This document shows, one piece after another, positions 1 through 5,394 of a stretch of DNA of 8,589 bases. The stretch lies in NCBI GenBank assembly GCA_020049245.1, contig JAIFLB010000112.1, positions 1 through 8,589 on the forward strand, given 5' to 3'. The notes below the pieces were generated by a model. That model saw only the letters and a list, made by a program, of their open reading frames with translations. It was not told the origin of the DNA and ran no database searches. Source of the DNA: Betaproteobacteria bacterium. GTDB taxonomy: Bacteria > Pseudomonadota > Gammaproteobacteria > Burkholderiales > Thiobacillaceae. The number at the start of each line of letters is the position of its first letter. Position 1 is the stretch's first letter. The position numbers were made by a program, and so were the translations under genes.

Positions 1-774
1 GTGTTCGAACAACCCGGCATGACGCTGGCCGAAGCCTCCACCGCCAAGCTGGAGCGCATCTGTCGCAAACTTGATTTGCAGCCGACCGATCATGTGCTGG
101 AAATCGGTACCGGCTGGGGCGGCTTCGCGCTGCATGCGGCAAGCCGTTACGGTTGCCGGGTCACCACTACCACCATTTCGCAACAGCAATTCAATCTTGC
201 CCAAGAGCGCATCGAAGCCGCCGGCCTGAGCGATCGGGTTGAAGTCTTGCTGACCGACTATCGCGATCTGGCCGGCCAGTACGACAAGCTGGTGTCGATC
301 GAAATGGTCGAAGCCGTCGGCGCGGCGTTTCTGGAAACCTACTTTGGCCAATGCGCCCGCTTGCTGAAGCCTCAAGGCGCCATGCTGATCCAGGCGATCA
401 CCATCGCCGACCAGCGATACCAGGCGGCGTTGAAGGAAGTCGATTTCATCCAGAAGCACATTTTCCCCGGCGGTTTTCTGCCCAGCGTCACCGCATTGAC
501 GCAGGCGATGACCCAGGCATCCGACCTGCGCGGCGTGCATCTGGAAGATATCGGGCCGCATTACGCGACGACGCTGGCCCGCTGGCGGGAGAATTTTCTG
601 GCCCGCATCGATGCGGTGCGCGGGCTGGGTTATCCGGAACGCTTCATCCGCATGTGGCTGTTCTATCTGGGTTACTGCGAGGCCGGCTTTATCGAACGCG
701 ATATCGGCACCGTACAGATGCTGCTCGCCAAGCCGGGCTGGCGCGGCGCGCCGGTGCTTGGGCAACTTGCCTGA
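1..774 (+). CDS. Cyclopropane-fatty-acyl-phospholipid synthase family SAM methyltransferase (3' part)
   Basis: The gene enters from the left edge. The GTG at position 1 is most likely an internal Val codon, because full-length family members are about 380-420 residues and only the last 257 are here. The Rossmann SAM-binding motif EIGTGWGG is at fragment residues 34-41, followed by TTTISQQQF, the DYRDL region, KHIFPGGFLPSV and the C-terminal FYLGYCEAGF. Together these follow E. coli Cfa closely. The family transfers a methyl or methylene group from SAM to the double bond of phospholipid acyl chains at the membrane. The family Glu is kept (E104 in MVEAVG) and so is the Tyr (Y222). The position of the bicarbonate-contacting His of Cfa (LLHTI in E. 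coli) is Gln here (LIQAI, Q131). This could therefore be a cyclopropane synthase or a relative that makes methylated fatty acids. The lipocalin gene starts 10 nt after the stop. Confidence 0.88.
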   Translation: MFEQPGMTLAEASTAKLERICRKLDLQPTDHVLEIGTGWGGFALHAASRYGCRVTTTTISQQQFNLAQERIEAAGLSDRVEVLLTDYRDLAGQYDKLVSIEMVEAVGAAFLETYFGQCARLLKPQGAMLIQAITIADQRYQAALKEVDFIQKHIFPGGFLPSVTALTQAMTQASDLRGVHLEDIGPHYATTLARWRENFLARIDAVRGLGYPERFIRMWLFYLGYCEAGFIERDIGTVQMLLAKPGWRGAPVLGQLA

Positions 775-784
775 GGCAATACAA

Positions 785-1324
785 ATGAAGATCACACGCT
801 GGTTTCTGCTGATTTTGCTGGTGACCGGATTGCTCTCCGGCTGCACCGGAACGCCCAAGGGGGTGACGCCGGTGCAGGGCTTCCAGGCCGAGCGATACCT
901 GGGAACCTGGTATGAAATCGCCCGCCTCGACCACAGCTTCGAGCGCGGCCTGGTCGATGTTTCTGCGAACTATCAGCGGCGCGCCGATGGCGGTATCGAC
1001 GTGTTGAACAGCGGCTACAACCCTGAAAAGCAGGCCTGGAAAGAAGCCAAAGGGCGGGCCTATTTCATCGATTCACCGCAAACCGGCAGCCTGAAAGTCA
1101 GTTTCTTCGGGCCGTTTTATGGCGCTTATCACGTCATGGCGCTCGACCCGGACTATCGCTGGGCGATGGTGGCCGGGCCATCGCATGACTACCTTTGGAT
1201 TCTTTCGCGCACACCCAGCCTGCCGGAAGAAGTGATCGCCGAACTGCTGCAGACCGCCCGCCAGGCCGGCTTCGATCTGAGCAGTCTGATCCGGGTCAGC
1301 CAGCAGCAAGCGTTGCAGAAGTGA
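785..1324 (+). CDS. blc: Outer-membrane lipocalin lipoprotein (Blc family)
   Basis: This encodes 179 residues. A lipoprotein signal peptide is clear: Lys/Arg near the start, a hydrophobic core at residues 6-17 and the lipobox LLSGC with the lipidated Cys at position 20. The residue after Cys is Thr, not Asp, which predicts sorting to the outer membrane. The lipocalin signature GTWYEIAR is at 40-47 and the rest follows the bacterial Blc barrel (FFGPFYGAYHVMALD, YLWILSRTP at about 136-144). Blc-type proteins bind fatty acids or lysophospholipids and are linked to membrane stress. The start was chosen at ATG 785 because it gives the signal peptide and has GAGG at 773-776 overlapping the stop of the upstream gene. 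An in-frame ATG at 611 would bury the signal peptide. Its place directly after a phospholipid-modifying enzyme fits a role in handling membrane lipids, but that link is inferred. Confidence 0.92.
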   Translation: MKITRWFLLILLVTGLLSGCTGTPKGVTPVQGFQAERYLGTWYEIARLDHSFERGLVDVSANYQRRADGGIDVLNSGYNPEKQAWKEAKGRAYFIDSPQTGSLKVSFFGPFYGAYHVMALDPDYRWAMVAGPSHDYLWILSRTPSLPEEVIAELLQTARQAGFDLSSLIRVSQQQALQK

Positions 1325-1337
1325 AGACAAGCTTGCC

Positions 1338-1937
1338 ATGCCGCTGCCCGCTGTCCGCCTTGTATCGATCTTATGCCTTGGCTTGCTGTGCGGGAGCAGT
1401 GCAGTGAGTGCAACCGCGCCTTTGCTGCTCGATGACCGCAGTAGCGCAAATCTGTGCAGCGATCCTGGCAACAACAGCAGCGCCTGCTGGCGCTTGGTGA
1501 CCGATGGCGTCATGGGCGGTGTATCGGATGGGCGCCTGCAACCGGCGCAGATCGATGGCCGGTCGTGCCTGCGCCTGACCGGTGCAGTCAGTACGCTGAA
1601 CAATGGCGGCTTCATTCAGGCCAGCCTGGATCTGGATAACGCCGGCCTGCTTGATGCGCGCACTTATCGCGGCATCGAAATCGACGTCTACGGCAACGCT
1701 GAAACCTACAACCTGCATCTGCGCAACGCCGACACGCGCATTGTCTGGCAGTCGTATCGCGCCAGCTTTCAAGCGCCGCCGCGCTGGCAGACGGTGCGCC
1801 TGCCGTTTGCCGAACTGCAACCGTATCGAATCGAAAAACCGCTGGATTTGAGCCGCTTGCGTCGGCTCGGCCTGGTGGCCATCGGCCGTGACATGCAGGC
1901 CGACCTTTGTTTTGCCCGCGTATCTTTTTATCCCTGA
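1338..1937 (+). CDS. Secreted CIA30-domain protein
   Basis: This encodes 199 residues with an N-terminal signal peptide (hydrophobic stretch about 6-22, likely cleavage after AVSA near residue 25). The rest is one CIA30 domain, recognised from WRLVTDGVMGGVSDG at 51-65, GGFIQ at 90-94, RTYRGIEIDVYGN at 108-120, YNLHLRNAD at 124-132 and the closing ARVSFYP. CIA30 was named for a mitochondrial complex I assembly factor. The bacterial proteins are single-domain, carbohydrate-binding-like beta sandwiches of unknown role, so a complex I function should not be assumed. Export to the periplasm is predicted here, unlike the mitochondrial protein. The start lies 13 nt after the lipocalin stop with a weak GAAGA site at 1323-1327, so translation may be coupled. 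Cys at 40, 50, 77 and 191 could form disulfides after export. Confidence 0.82.
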   Translation: MPLPAVRLVSILCLGLLCGSSAVSATAPLLLDDRSSANLCSDPGNNSSACWRLVTDGVMGGVSDGRLQPAQIDGRSCLRLTGAVSTLNNGGFIQASLDLDNAGLLDARTYRGIEIDVYGNAETYNLHLRNADTRIVWQSYRASFQAPPRWQTVRLPFAELQPYRIEKPLDLSRLRRLGLVAIGRDMQADLCFARVSFYP

Positions 1938-1949
1938 AAGGAAATTGCC

Positions 1950-2180
1950 ATGATCACTTTTACCCGCGACCCGATCACCCTGAACGATGTCACCAACCTG
2001 GACCAAGCCCCGTTTGTGGTGGAGGGGCAGGGCAGCGGCATGATCAAGATCTACTTCGAATCGGAAGCCAACAAGCAGGAATATCTGGAAACCGAAGTCC
2101 ACAGCGGCGTGCAATCGGTTGGGCTGAAGAAAATATTCGACGACATGGCGGACAATCCGAACACCGGCAGCATCAATTGA
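1950..2180 (+). CDS. Small protein of unknown function (76 aa)
   Basis: I do not recognise this protein. It is real on context: a strong AAAGGAAA site at 1937-1944 overlaps the stop codon of the CIA30 gene, the start follows 5 nt later, and codon use matches its neighbours. The protein is acidic and soluble-looking with no signal peptide or membrane segment. Its first half (MITFTRDPITLNDVTNL, then APFVVEGQGSG and MIKIYFESE) looks like beta strands and its middle (KQEYLETEVH) like a helix. It ends in the polar tail DNPNTGSIN. The position inside a lipid/envelope operon and the cytoplasmic look give no firm functional hint. Confidence 0.75.
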   Translation: MITFTRDPITLNDVTNLDQAPFVVEGQGSGMIKIYFESEANKQEYLETEVHSGVQSVGLKKIFDDMADNPNTGSIN

Positions 2181-2213
2181 TTTTTCGAAGAACATTCAAT
2201 GCAGAGTGAAACC

Positions 2214-2588
2214 ATGACTGGACGCCATCTACTGATCATCGCCCACGGCAGCCGCCGCCAGGCTTCCAACGACGAAGTGCGCGCCCTCGGCGAACGCGTG
2301 CGGGCGCTGCGCGATCCCGGTATCGAACGCGTCGAAGTCGCCTTCCTGGAACTCGCCGAACCCGGCATTCCGGAAGGCCTGGCAACCTGTGTAGCGCACG
2401 GGGCGCGGGAAATCATCGTGTTCCCCTACTTTCTCGCCGCCGGCACGCATGTGGCGAATGACATACCGGAAGCGATCGAGGTGTTCAGTGCAGAGCATCC
2501 GCAAATCAAGGTGCGTCTGGCCAGCCATCTCGGCGCCTCGAGTGCATTGCCGATGACGATTCTGGATGTCGCCAGCCAGGTGGAGTGA
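2214..2588 (+). CDS. cbiX: CbiX-type sirohydrochlorin chelatase, small single-domain form
   Basis: This encodes 124 residues from ATG 2214; an in-frame ATG at 2199 would add five residues and cannot be excluded. The N-terminal LLIIAHGSRR carries the first metal-binding/catalytic His (H11). FLELAEPGIPEGL at 44-56 and FPYFLAAGTHVANDIP at about 70-85 carry the second (H79). This pattern belongs to the class II chelatases CbiX/SirB, which insert Co2+ or Fe2+ into sirohydrochlorin on the way to cobalamin or siroheme. A length near 120 residues is the short, homodimeric CbiX form, not the two-domain form. It follows the 76-residue gene by 33 nt and probably shares its transcript. No other siroheme or cobalamin gene is visible, so which metal it uses cannot be told. 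Confidence 0.85.
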   Translation: MTGRHLLIIAHGSRRQASNDEVRALGERVRALRDPGIERVEVAFLELAEPGIPEGLATCVAHGAREIIVFPYFLAAGTHVANDIPEAIEVFSAEHPQIKVRLASHLGASSALPMTILDVASQVE

Positions 2589-2673
2589 GCCAGCGCTTTG
2601 ATCAGGGTTGGGTTTCTACCGAAGCCATTTCGACGTAAGCTGAAATGCATCAGACCAAACCGATGAGGGTGAC

Positions 2674-3033
2674 ATGGCGCAAACCAATGAACGTCTTGAT
2701 CGTGTCGTGCTGGAGGCCCGACGCAATGCTGAAAAACGCGAGCAGGGCTACCGCGCGCAGGCGCTGAAACTTTTCCCCTGGGTGTGCGGCCGCTGCGCGC
2801 GGACGTTCGATCACAGCAATCTGCAATTGCTCGAAGTGCATCACAAGAACAGCAACCATCACGACAACCCGCCCGATGGCAGCAACTGGGAACTGCTCTG
2901 CACCTACTGCCATGAAAACGAACACGCCAAGCTGAAAGACCTGGAAGGCCGCACCGACAGCGGCAATGCGGTGCCGACTTCGACGTTCAACCCATTCGCT
3001 GATCTGAAGTCGATGCTGGCGTCGAAGAAGTAG
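2674..3033 (+). CDS. yajD: YajD-family HNH nuclease-like protein
   Basis: This encodes 119 residues that match E. coli YajD along the whole length: GYRAQALKLFPWVCGRCAR, the VHHKN core, NPPDGSNWELLCTYCHENEH and the C-terminal signature FNPFADLKSML. Two Cys pairs (C38/C41 and C76/C79) would hold a structural zinc. H56-H57 with H80 and H84 form the His-metal finger. The family is a small stand-alone HNH domain found widely in gammaproteobacteria. Its substrate and physiological role are not established, so nuclease activity is assumed from the fold. GAGGG at 2665-2669 sits 4 nt before the ATG. The 85-nt gap from the chelatase gene suggests its own transcript, though I see no convincing promoter there. 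Confidence 0.9.
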   Translation: MAQTNERLDRVVLEARRNAEKREQGYRAQALKLFPWVCGRCARTFDHSNLQLLEVHHKNSNHHDNPPDGSNWELLCTYCHENEHAKLKDLEGRTDSGNAVPTSTFNPFADLKSMLASKK

Positions 3034-3044
3034 CGAGCGGGGTA

Positions 3045-3133
3045 GTGTTGGGCACGCTTTGCTTTGCCCAACCTACAACTACAACAAGCGTCGAATATTT
3101 CGTAGGTTGGGCAAAGCGCAGCGTGCCCAACAC
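3045..3133. repeat. Inverted pair of GTAG-type REP palindromes upstream of RAYT
   Basis: Two 32-bp arms, 3045-3076 and 3102-3133, are inverted copies of each other with 30 of 32 bases matching and a 25-nt spacer. Each arm is itself an imperfect palindrome (GGTTGGGCA pairing with TGCCCAAC around an inner AGCG-type bulge). Each is headed on one strand by the tetranucleotide GTAG: 3102-3105 on the plus strand, and the complement of 3073-3076 on the minus strand. GTAG before a bulged hairpin is the known mark of REP sequences handled by RAYT transposases, and such a head-to-head pair is a BIME-like unit. As RNA the pair could also fold into one long stem after yajD. Confidence 0.9.
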
Positions 3134-3159
3134 CCCGCACCCCCACAAAGGATTCCCTC

Positions 3160-3693
3160 ATGCACTACCGTCGTGACCAGAGTGGCGGCCACTACTTCTT
3201 CACCCTGGTCACCGAAAAACGACAACCTTTACTCACTCTGCCCGACAACATCAACCGTCTGCGAGAAGCATTCCGCCGTGAAAAAATCGCGCATCCTTTC
3301 GATCTCGATGCCGTGGTGATTTTGCCGGACCACCTGCATTGCCTTTGGCAACTACCCGAAGGCGACAGCGATTTTTCCGGGCGCTGGGCGCGCATCAAGC
3401 GTTACTTCAGCATCGGCTGTGTCGGTGTTGTTTTGGTCAGCAACGCATCCCGCTTAGCCAAGCGCGAGAAACCGGTCTGGCAACGGCGGTTCTGGGAGCA
3501 CAGCATCCGCGATGAATCCGACTGGCGGCGGCACATGGACTATATCCACTACAACCCTGTGAAACACGGCCACGTCAGTGACCCCTGGGCCTGGCCGCAC
3601 AGTTCATTGCGACAATGCGCTGCGCGGGGATGGTATGCAGAAGGATGGGGCGCCAGCACGCCGGATTTAAGCGGATGCGCGGCCGGAGAGTGA
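3160..3693 (+). CDS. REP-associated tyrosine transposase (RAYT, Y1 HUH family)
   Basis: This encodes 177 residues of an IS200/IS605-like Y1 transposase of the RAYT type. YFFTLVT at 12-18 is the first beta strand. The HUH metal-binding motif is H58-L-H60 in PDHLHCLW, WQRRFWEHSIRDESD at 107-121 precedes the active helix, and DYIHYNPVKHG at 127-137 carries the nucleophilic Tyr (Y128 or Y131). These enzymes nick single-stranded REP DNA and are thought to spread REPs as single-copy, domesticated genes. The frame is intact and all catalytic residues are present. AAAGGA at 3147-3152 gives a good start at 3160. REPs of the matching type lie on both sides, so gene and sites form a complete REPtron-like unit. 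The last residues (TPDLSGCAAGE) look unconserved. Confidence 0.93.
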   Translation: MHYRRDQSGGHYFFTLVTEKRQPLLTLPDNINRLREAFRREKIAHPFDLDAVVILPDHLHCLWQLPEGDSDFSGRWARIKRYFSIGCVGVVLVSNASRLAKREKPVWQRRFWEHSIRDESDWRRHMDYIHYNPVKHGHVSDPWAWPHSSLRQCAARGWYAEGWGASTPDLSGCAAGE

Positions 3694-3717
3694 AGGTTTG
3701 AGGTTGGGGTGGGGTGA

Positions 3718-3750
3718 TTGTTGGGCACGCTGCGCTTTGCCCAACCTACG
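3718..3750 (-). repeat. Single GTAG-type REP downstream of RAYT
   Basis: This copy matches the sequence of the upstream arm 3102-3133, read on the minus strand, at 31 of 32 positions. Its GTAG head lies on the minus strand (complement of 3746-3749). It starts about 25 nt after the RAYT stop, so the transposase gene is bracketed by REPs of one family. Confidence 0.88.
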
Positions 3751-3809
3751 GGTGATGCCATGTTTTAAAGTAGCTAATGCGGGCTGGTGTCGAAAGGAGA
3801 GATTCGATT

Positions 3810-4334
3810 ATGTCGATCGGTGCAATCAGCGGTGGCGGTGGATACGCCGCGATGCAGGCGCAGCGCGCCGGCGCGGCGACCGCACCCGGCGCGCTGACGC
3901 CGGAGGAACAGCAGGAAGTCCAGAAACTCAAGCGGATCCTGACCGGTGGTGCCAGTTATGAATACGTGCGCGGCCCGGATGGCCGCCAGTACGCTGTCAG
4001 TGGTGAGGTAAAAATCGATGTCTCGCCGGCGCAAACGCCGGAGCAGACGATCGAAAAGGCGAAGCGCATCCAGGCCGCCGCCCTGGCGCCTGCCGATCCT
4101 TCGGCGCAAGACCGCGCTGTTGCTGCCCAGGCGGCGCAGATGGCCGCCAAGGCGCAGGCGGAACTGAGCCAGATGAAGAATCAGGAAAGCCTGAACGGCG
4201 ACGACGGCGAGGGGGCAGGGCAGGCAACCCCGGCGTCCGCAGCACGGGGAGAAAACAGCCGCGAAAGCCGCGCCGTTGCCGCTTACACCAACCTCGAACC
4301 GCGTTCGGACCCGTTACTCAGCCTGTTTGCCTGA
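3810..4334 (+). CDS. SprA-related family protein lacking the metalloprotease motif
   Basis: This encodes 174 residues from ATG 3810, chosen because AAAGGAGA at 3793-3800 sits upstream at good spacing; ATG 3777 has no such site. The conserved core TGGASYEYVRGPDG at 45-58, YAVSGEVKIDVSP at 61-73 and ALAPADPSAQDRAVAAQAA at 91-109 identifies the SprA-related family (NCBI also uses the name putative metalloprotease CJM1_0395). From memory, family members carry about 20 residues with RAHEQAH between the LTPEEQ..V..LK stretch and the GGASYEY stretch. Here the sequence runs directly LTPEEQQEVQKLKRILTGGASYEY (residues 29-52 region) with no His at all, so the presumed zinc site is absent while the frame stays open. 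The N-terminus MSIGAISGGGGY resembles flagellar or cell-surface associated family members. The C-terminal third is low in complexity. Function is unknown; protease activity is unlikely for this copy. Confidence 0.78.
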   Translation: MSIGAISGGGGYAAMQAQRAGAATAPGALTPEEQQEVQKLKRILTGGASYEYVRGPDGRQYAVSGEVKIDVSPAQTPEQTIEKAKRIQAAALAPADPSAQDRAVAAQAAQMAAKAQAELSQMKNQESLNGDDGEGAGQATPASAARGENSRESRAVAAYTNLEPRSDPLLSLFA

Positions 4335-4344
4335 CGATTCCGCT

Positions 4345-4382
4345 GCTTGCGGTCCGATTCCACAACGGCTCGCGCCGCAAGC
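4345..4382. other. Inverted repeat between convergent genes
   Basis: An 8-bp arm GCTTGCGG (4345-4352) is repeated inverted as CCGCAAGC (4375-4382) with a 22-nt loop. It lies in the 86-nt space between the SprA-related gene and the convergent small heat shock gene. It could help end transcription from both sides, but there is no T-tract on either strand, so it does not qualify as an intrinsic terminator. Confidence 0.3.
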
Positions 4383-4420
4383 GGACGCTCCAACAACGCG
4401 GCCGGATTCAGGAGCCAGCT

Positions 4421-4801
4421 TCAAGCCACCTTCACCTCGATCTTGCGTGGTTGTGCGTGCTCGGCCTTGGGGATGCGCAGTTTCAGCACGCCCTGGTTCA
4501 TTTCGGCCTCGACCTTGCCACTGTCGAGTTCCTTTGACAGCGTGAACACGCGCCGGTAGCGCGGCAGTGCGACTTCGGCGTGGCTCGGCTCCATGCCTGC
4601 CGGCAACGCCAACGCCACTTCGCCTTCGATGGTCAGTGTGTCGGCTTCGACCTGCAGCGAAAGTTTGTCTTTCGGTACCCCGGGAAGGTCGGCGTAGAGC
4701 GTGATGCCGTTGGCGTCCTCGATGACATCCACCGGCGGCAACAAGGTGGCTTCATTGCGGGCGGTTTCGCCGGGTTTGCTGACTTCGGTTTTATCGGTCA
4801 T
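4421..4801 (-). CDS. Hsp20-family small heat shock protein (second gene of pair)
   Basis: This encodes 126 residues. The alpha-crystallin domain spans about 22-125: PPVDVIEDANGITLYADLPG at the start, LTIEGEV at 56-62, YRRVFTLSKELD at 82-93 and the family hallmark NQGVLKLRIPK at 102-112. The tail contains I-x-V/V-x-V motifs (IEVKV at 121-125) of the kind that dock into the neighbouring dimer. The N-terminal arm is short (about 20 residues) and polar, which often means smaller oligomers. It would bind unfolding proteins in the cytoplasm without ATP. Its AAGGAGAA ribosome site (4807-4814) overlaps the stop codon of the upstream sHsp, and only 11 nt separate the genes, so the two are translated from one mRNA. 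Confidence 0.93.
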   Translation of the reverse strand: MTDKTEVSKPGETARNEATLLPPVDVIEDANGITLYADLPGVPKDKLSLQVEADTLTIEGEVALALPAGMEPSHAEVALPRYRRVFTLSKELDSGKVEAEMNQGVLKLRIPKAEHAQPRKIEVKVA

Positions 4802-4806
4802 GTCGG

Positions 4807-4814
4807 TTCTCCTT
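4807..4814 (-). promoter_or_regulatory. Ribosome binding site overlapping upstream stop codon
   Basis: On the minus strand the upstream gene ends in TAA and the bases run TAAGGAGAA, so the Shine-Dalgarno element shares two bases with the stop codon. This points to coupled translation of the two small heat shock proteins. Confidence 0.8.
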
Positions 4815-5244
4815 ACTGAATGGTGATGCGGCGCGGCTGCGCGGTTTCCTTGCGGGCGATGCTGATGTGCAGCACGCCATCGCGATAACGCGCTTCGACT
4901 GCATTGCTGTCGACATCGTCCGGCAAGGTCACGACACGGCGGAAGCGGCCGGCGAAACGCTCATCGATATGCACGGCGGCCTTTTCCGGAATGGCTTCGA
5001 CACGACGTTCGCCGGCGACGGTCAACACGCCTTTTTCAATCTGGACTTCCAGGCTGGCCGGGTCGATGCCGGGCGTGAAGGCATAGATTTCGACCGACTT
5101 CGGCGTGCCGCCGACGTTCAGCGCCGGGAAGCCACGGCTCAAGCCGCGAATGTTGGGTGACAGATCGAAAGATTGCTGCATTTCACGTTGCAGGCGATCC
5201 AGATCGGCGAACAGATCGCGGGGAAAAAGAGCGCGATAGGGCAT
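4813..5244 (-). CDS. Hsp20-family small heat shock protein (first gene of pair)
   Basis: This encodes 143 residues. The start at 5244 (MPYRALFPRDLF) is set by a perfect AGGAGG at 5258-5253 with 8 nt spacing. The reading frame stays open much further upstream, but that part runs through the promoter region and is not coding. The N-terminal arm, residues 1-45, includes FADLDRLQREMQQSF, a typical amphipathic helix. The alpha-crystallin domain follows: VEIYAFTPGIDPASLEVQIE, LTVAGER, FRRVVTLPDDVD and the hallmark YRDGVLHISI at 120-129. The C-terminus RRITIQ carries a classic IxI anchor (140-142). It differs clearly from the second copy, so this is not a recent duplication. Such pairs often work together as mixed holdases. 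A sigma-32-like promoter lies upstream (5303-5331). Confidence 0.94.
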   Translation of the reverse strand: MPYRALFPRDLFADLDRLQREMQQSFDLSPNIRGLSRGFPALNVGGTPKSVEIYAFTPGIDPASLEVQIEKGVLTVAGERRVEAIPEKAAVHIDERFAGRFRRVVTLPDDVDSNAVEARYRDGVLHISIARKETAQPRRITIQ

Positions 5245-5252
5245 GGTGTAAT

Positions 5253-5258
5253 CCTCCT
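5253..5258 (-). promoter_or_regulatory. Strong ribosome binding site deciding the sHsp start
   Basis: AGGAGG on the minus strand ends 8 nt before ATG 5244. It excludes the longer open frame as the coding start. Confidence 0.88.
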
Positions 5259-5290
5259 GAATTAAAAAGTGAAAGGCGCGCTGAAAAGCG
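5253..5290 (-). promoter_or_regulatory. Possible thermosensing 5' UTR of the sHsp operon
   Basis: The predicted leader is about 50 nt. It holds a small hairpin CGCU-UUUC-AGCG (5290-5279). Downstream, CCUUU (5276-5272) can pair with GGAGG of the ribosome site (5257-5253) through two G-C, one A-U and two G-U pairs across a 14-nt loop. Weak U-rich pairing with the Shine-Dalgarno is how fourU- and ROSE-type thermometers work in sHsp leaders, but no named motif matches exactly, so this is a suggestion only. Confidence 0.3.
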
Positions 5291-5302
5291 TCTTCGAATC
5301 CT

Positions 5303-5331
5303 AGATAGGGGACAGGAACACCGTCTTCAAG
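5303..5331 (-). promoter_or_regulatory. Sigma-32-like promoter for the sHsp operon
   Basis: On the minus strand, -35 CTTGAA (5331-5326) is followed after 15 nt by -10 CCCTATCT (5310-5303). The E. coli RpoH consensus is CTTGAAA, then CCCCATNT. The leader to ATG 5244 would be about 50 nt. The -35 forms half of a perfect 14-bp palindrome shared with the divergent promoter. Confidence 0.75.
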
Positions 5332-5333
5332 GC

Positions 5334-5362
5334 CTTGAATTGCCCCCATTACCGCCCTATGT
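5334..5362 (+). promoter_or_regulatory. Sigma-32-like promoter for the HtrA protease genes
   Basis: -35 CTTGAA (5334-5339), a 15-nt spacer and -10 CCCTATGT (5355-5362) match the RpoH consensus with one clear mismatch in the -10. The geometry is identical to the leftward promoter. Transcription would begin near 5369, leaving a leader of about 26 nt before ATG 5395. Confidence 0.75.
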
Positions 5363-5394
5363 ATTGATATTGCCGTGATGAATCGACCGGAAAA

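Noticed and set aside
611..784. In-frame upstream ATG that would lengthen the lipocalin by 58 residues.
   Set aside because: It overlaps the methyltransferase in another frame and would bury the lipoprotein signal peptide, which needs to be N-terminal.
1371..2195. Long open frame on the minus strand across the CIA30 and 76-residue genes.
   Set aside because: Its translation shows no family features, and the plus-strand genes there have good ribosome sites and a recognisable domain. It is a GC-rich shadow.
2626..2647. Small inverted repeat CATTTC/GAAATG after the chelatase gene, considered as a terminator.
   Set aside because: It has only a 6-bp AT-rich stem, a 10-nt loop and no T-tract.
3045..3133. 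Considered a CRISPR fragment because of repeated palindromic units.
   Set aside because: The units are inverted, not direct, occur next to a RAYT and carry the GTAG REP head. There are no regular spacers or cas genes.
5326..5339. Palindrome considered as a repressor operator such as CIRCE.
   Set aside because: It does not match the CIRCE half-sites, and both halves fit sigma-32 -35 boxes with correctly placed -10 boxes. A repressor role in addition cannot be excluded.
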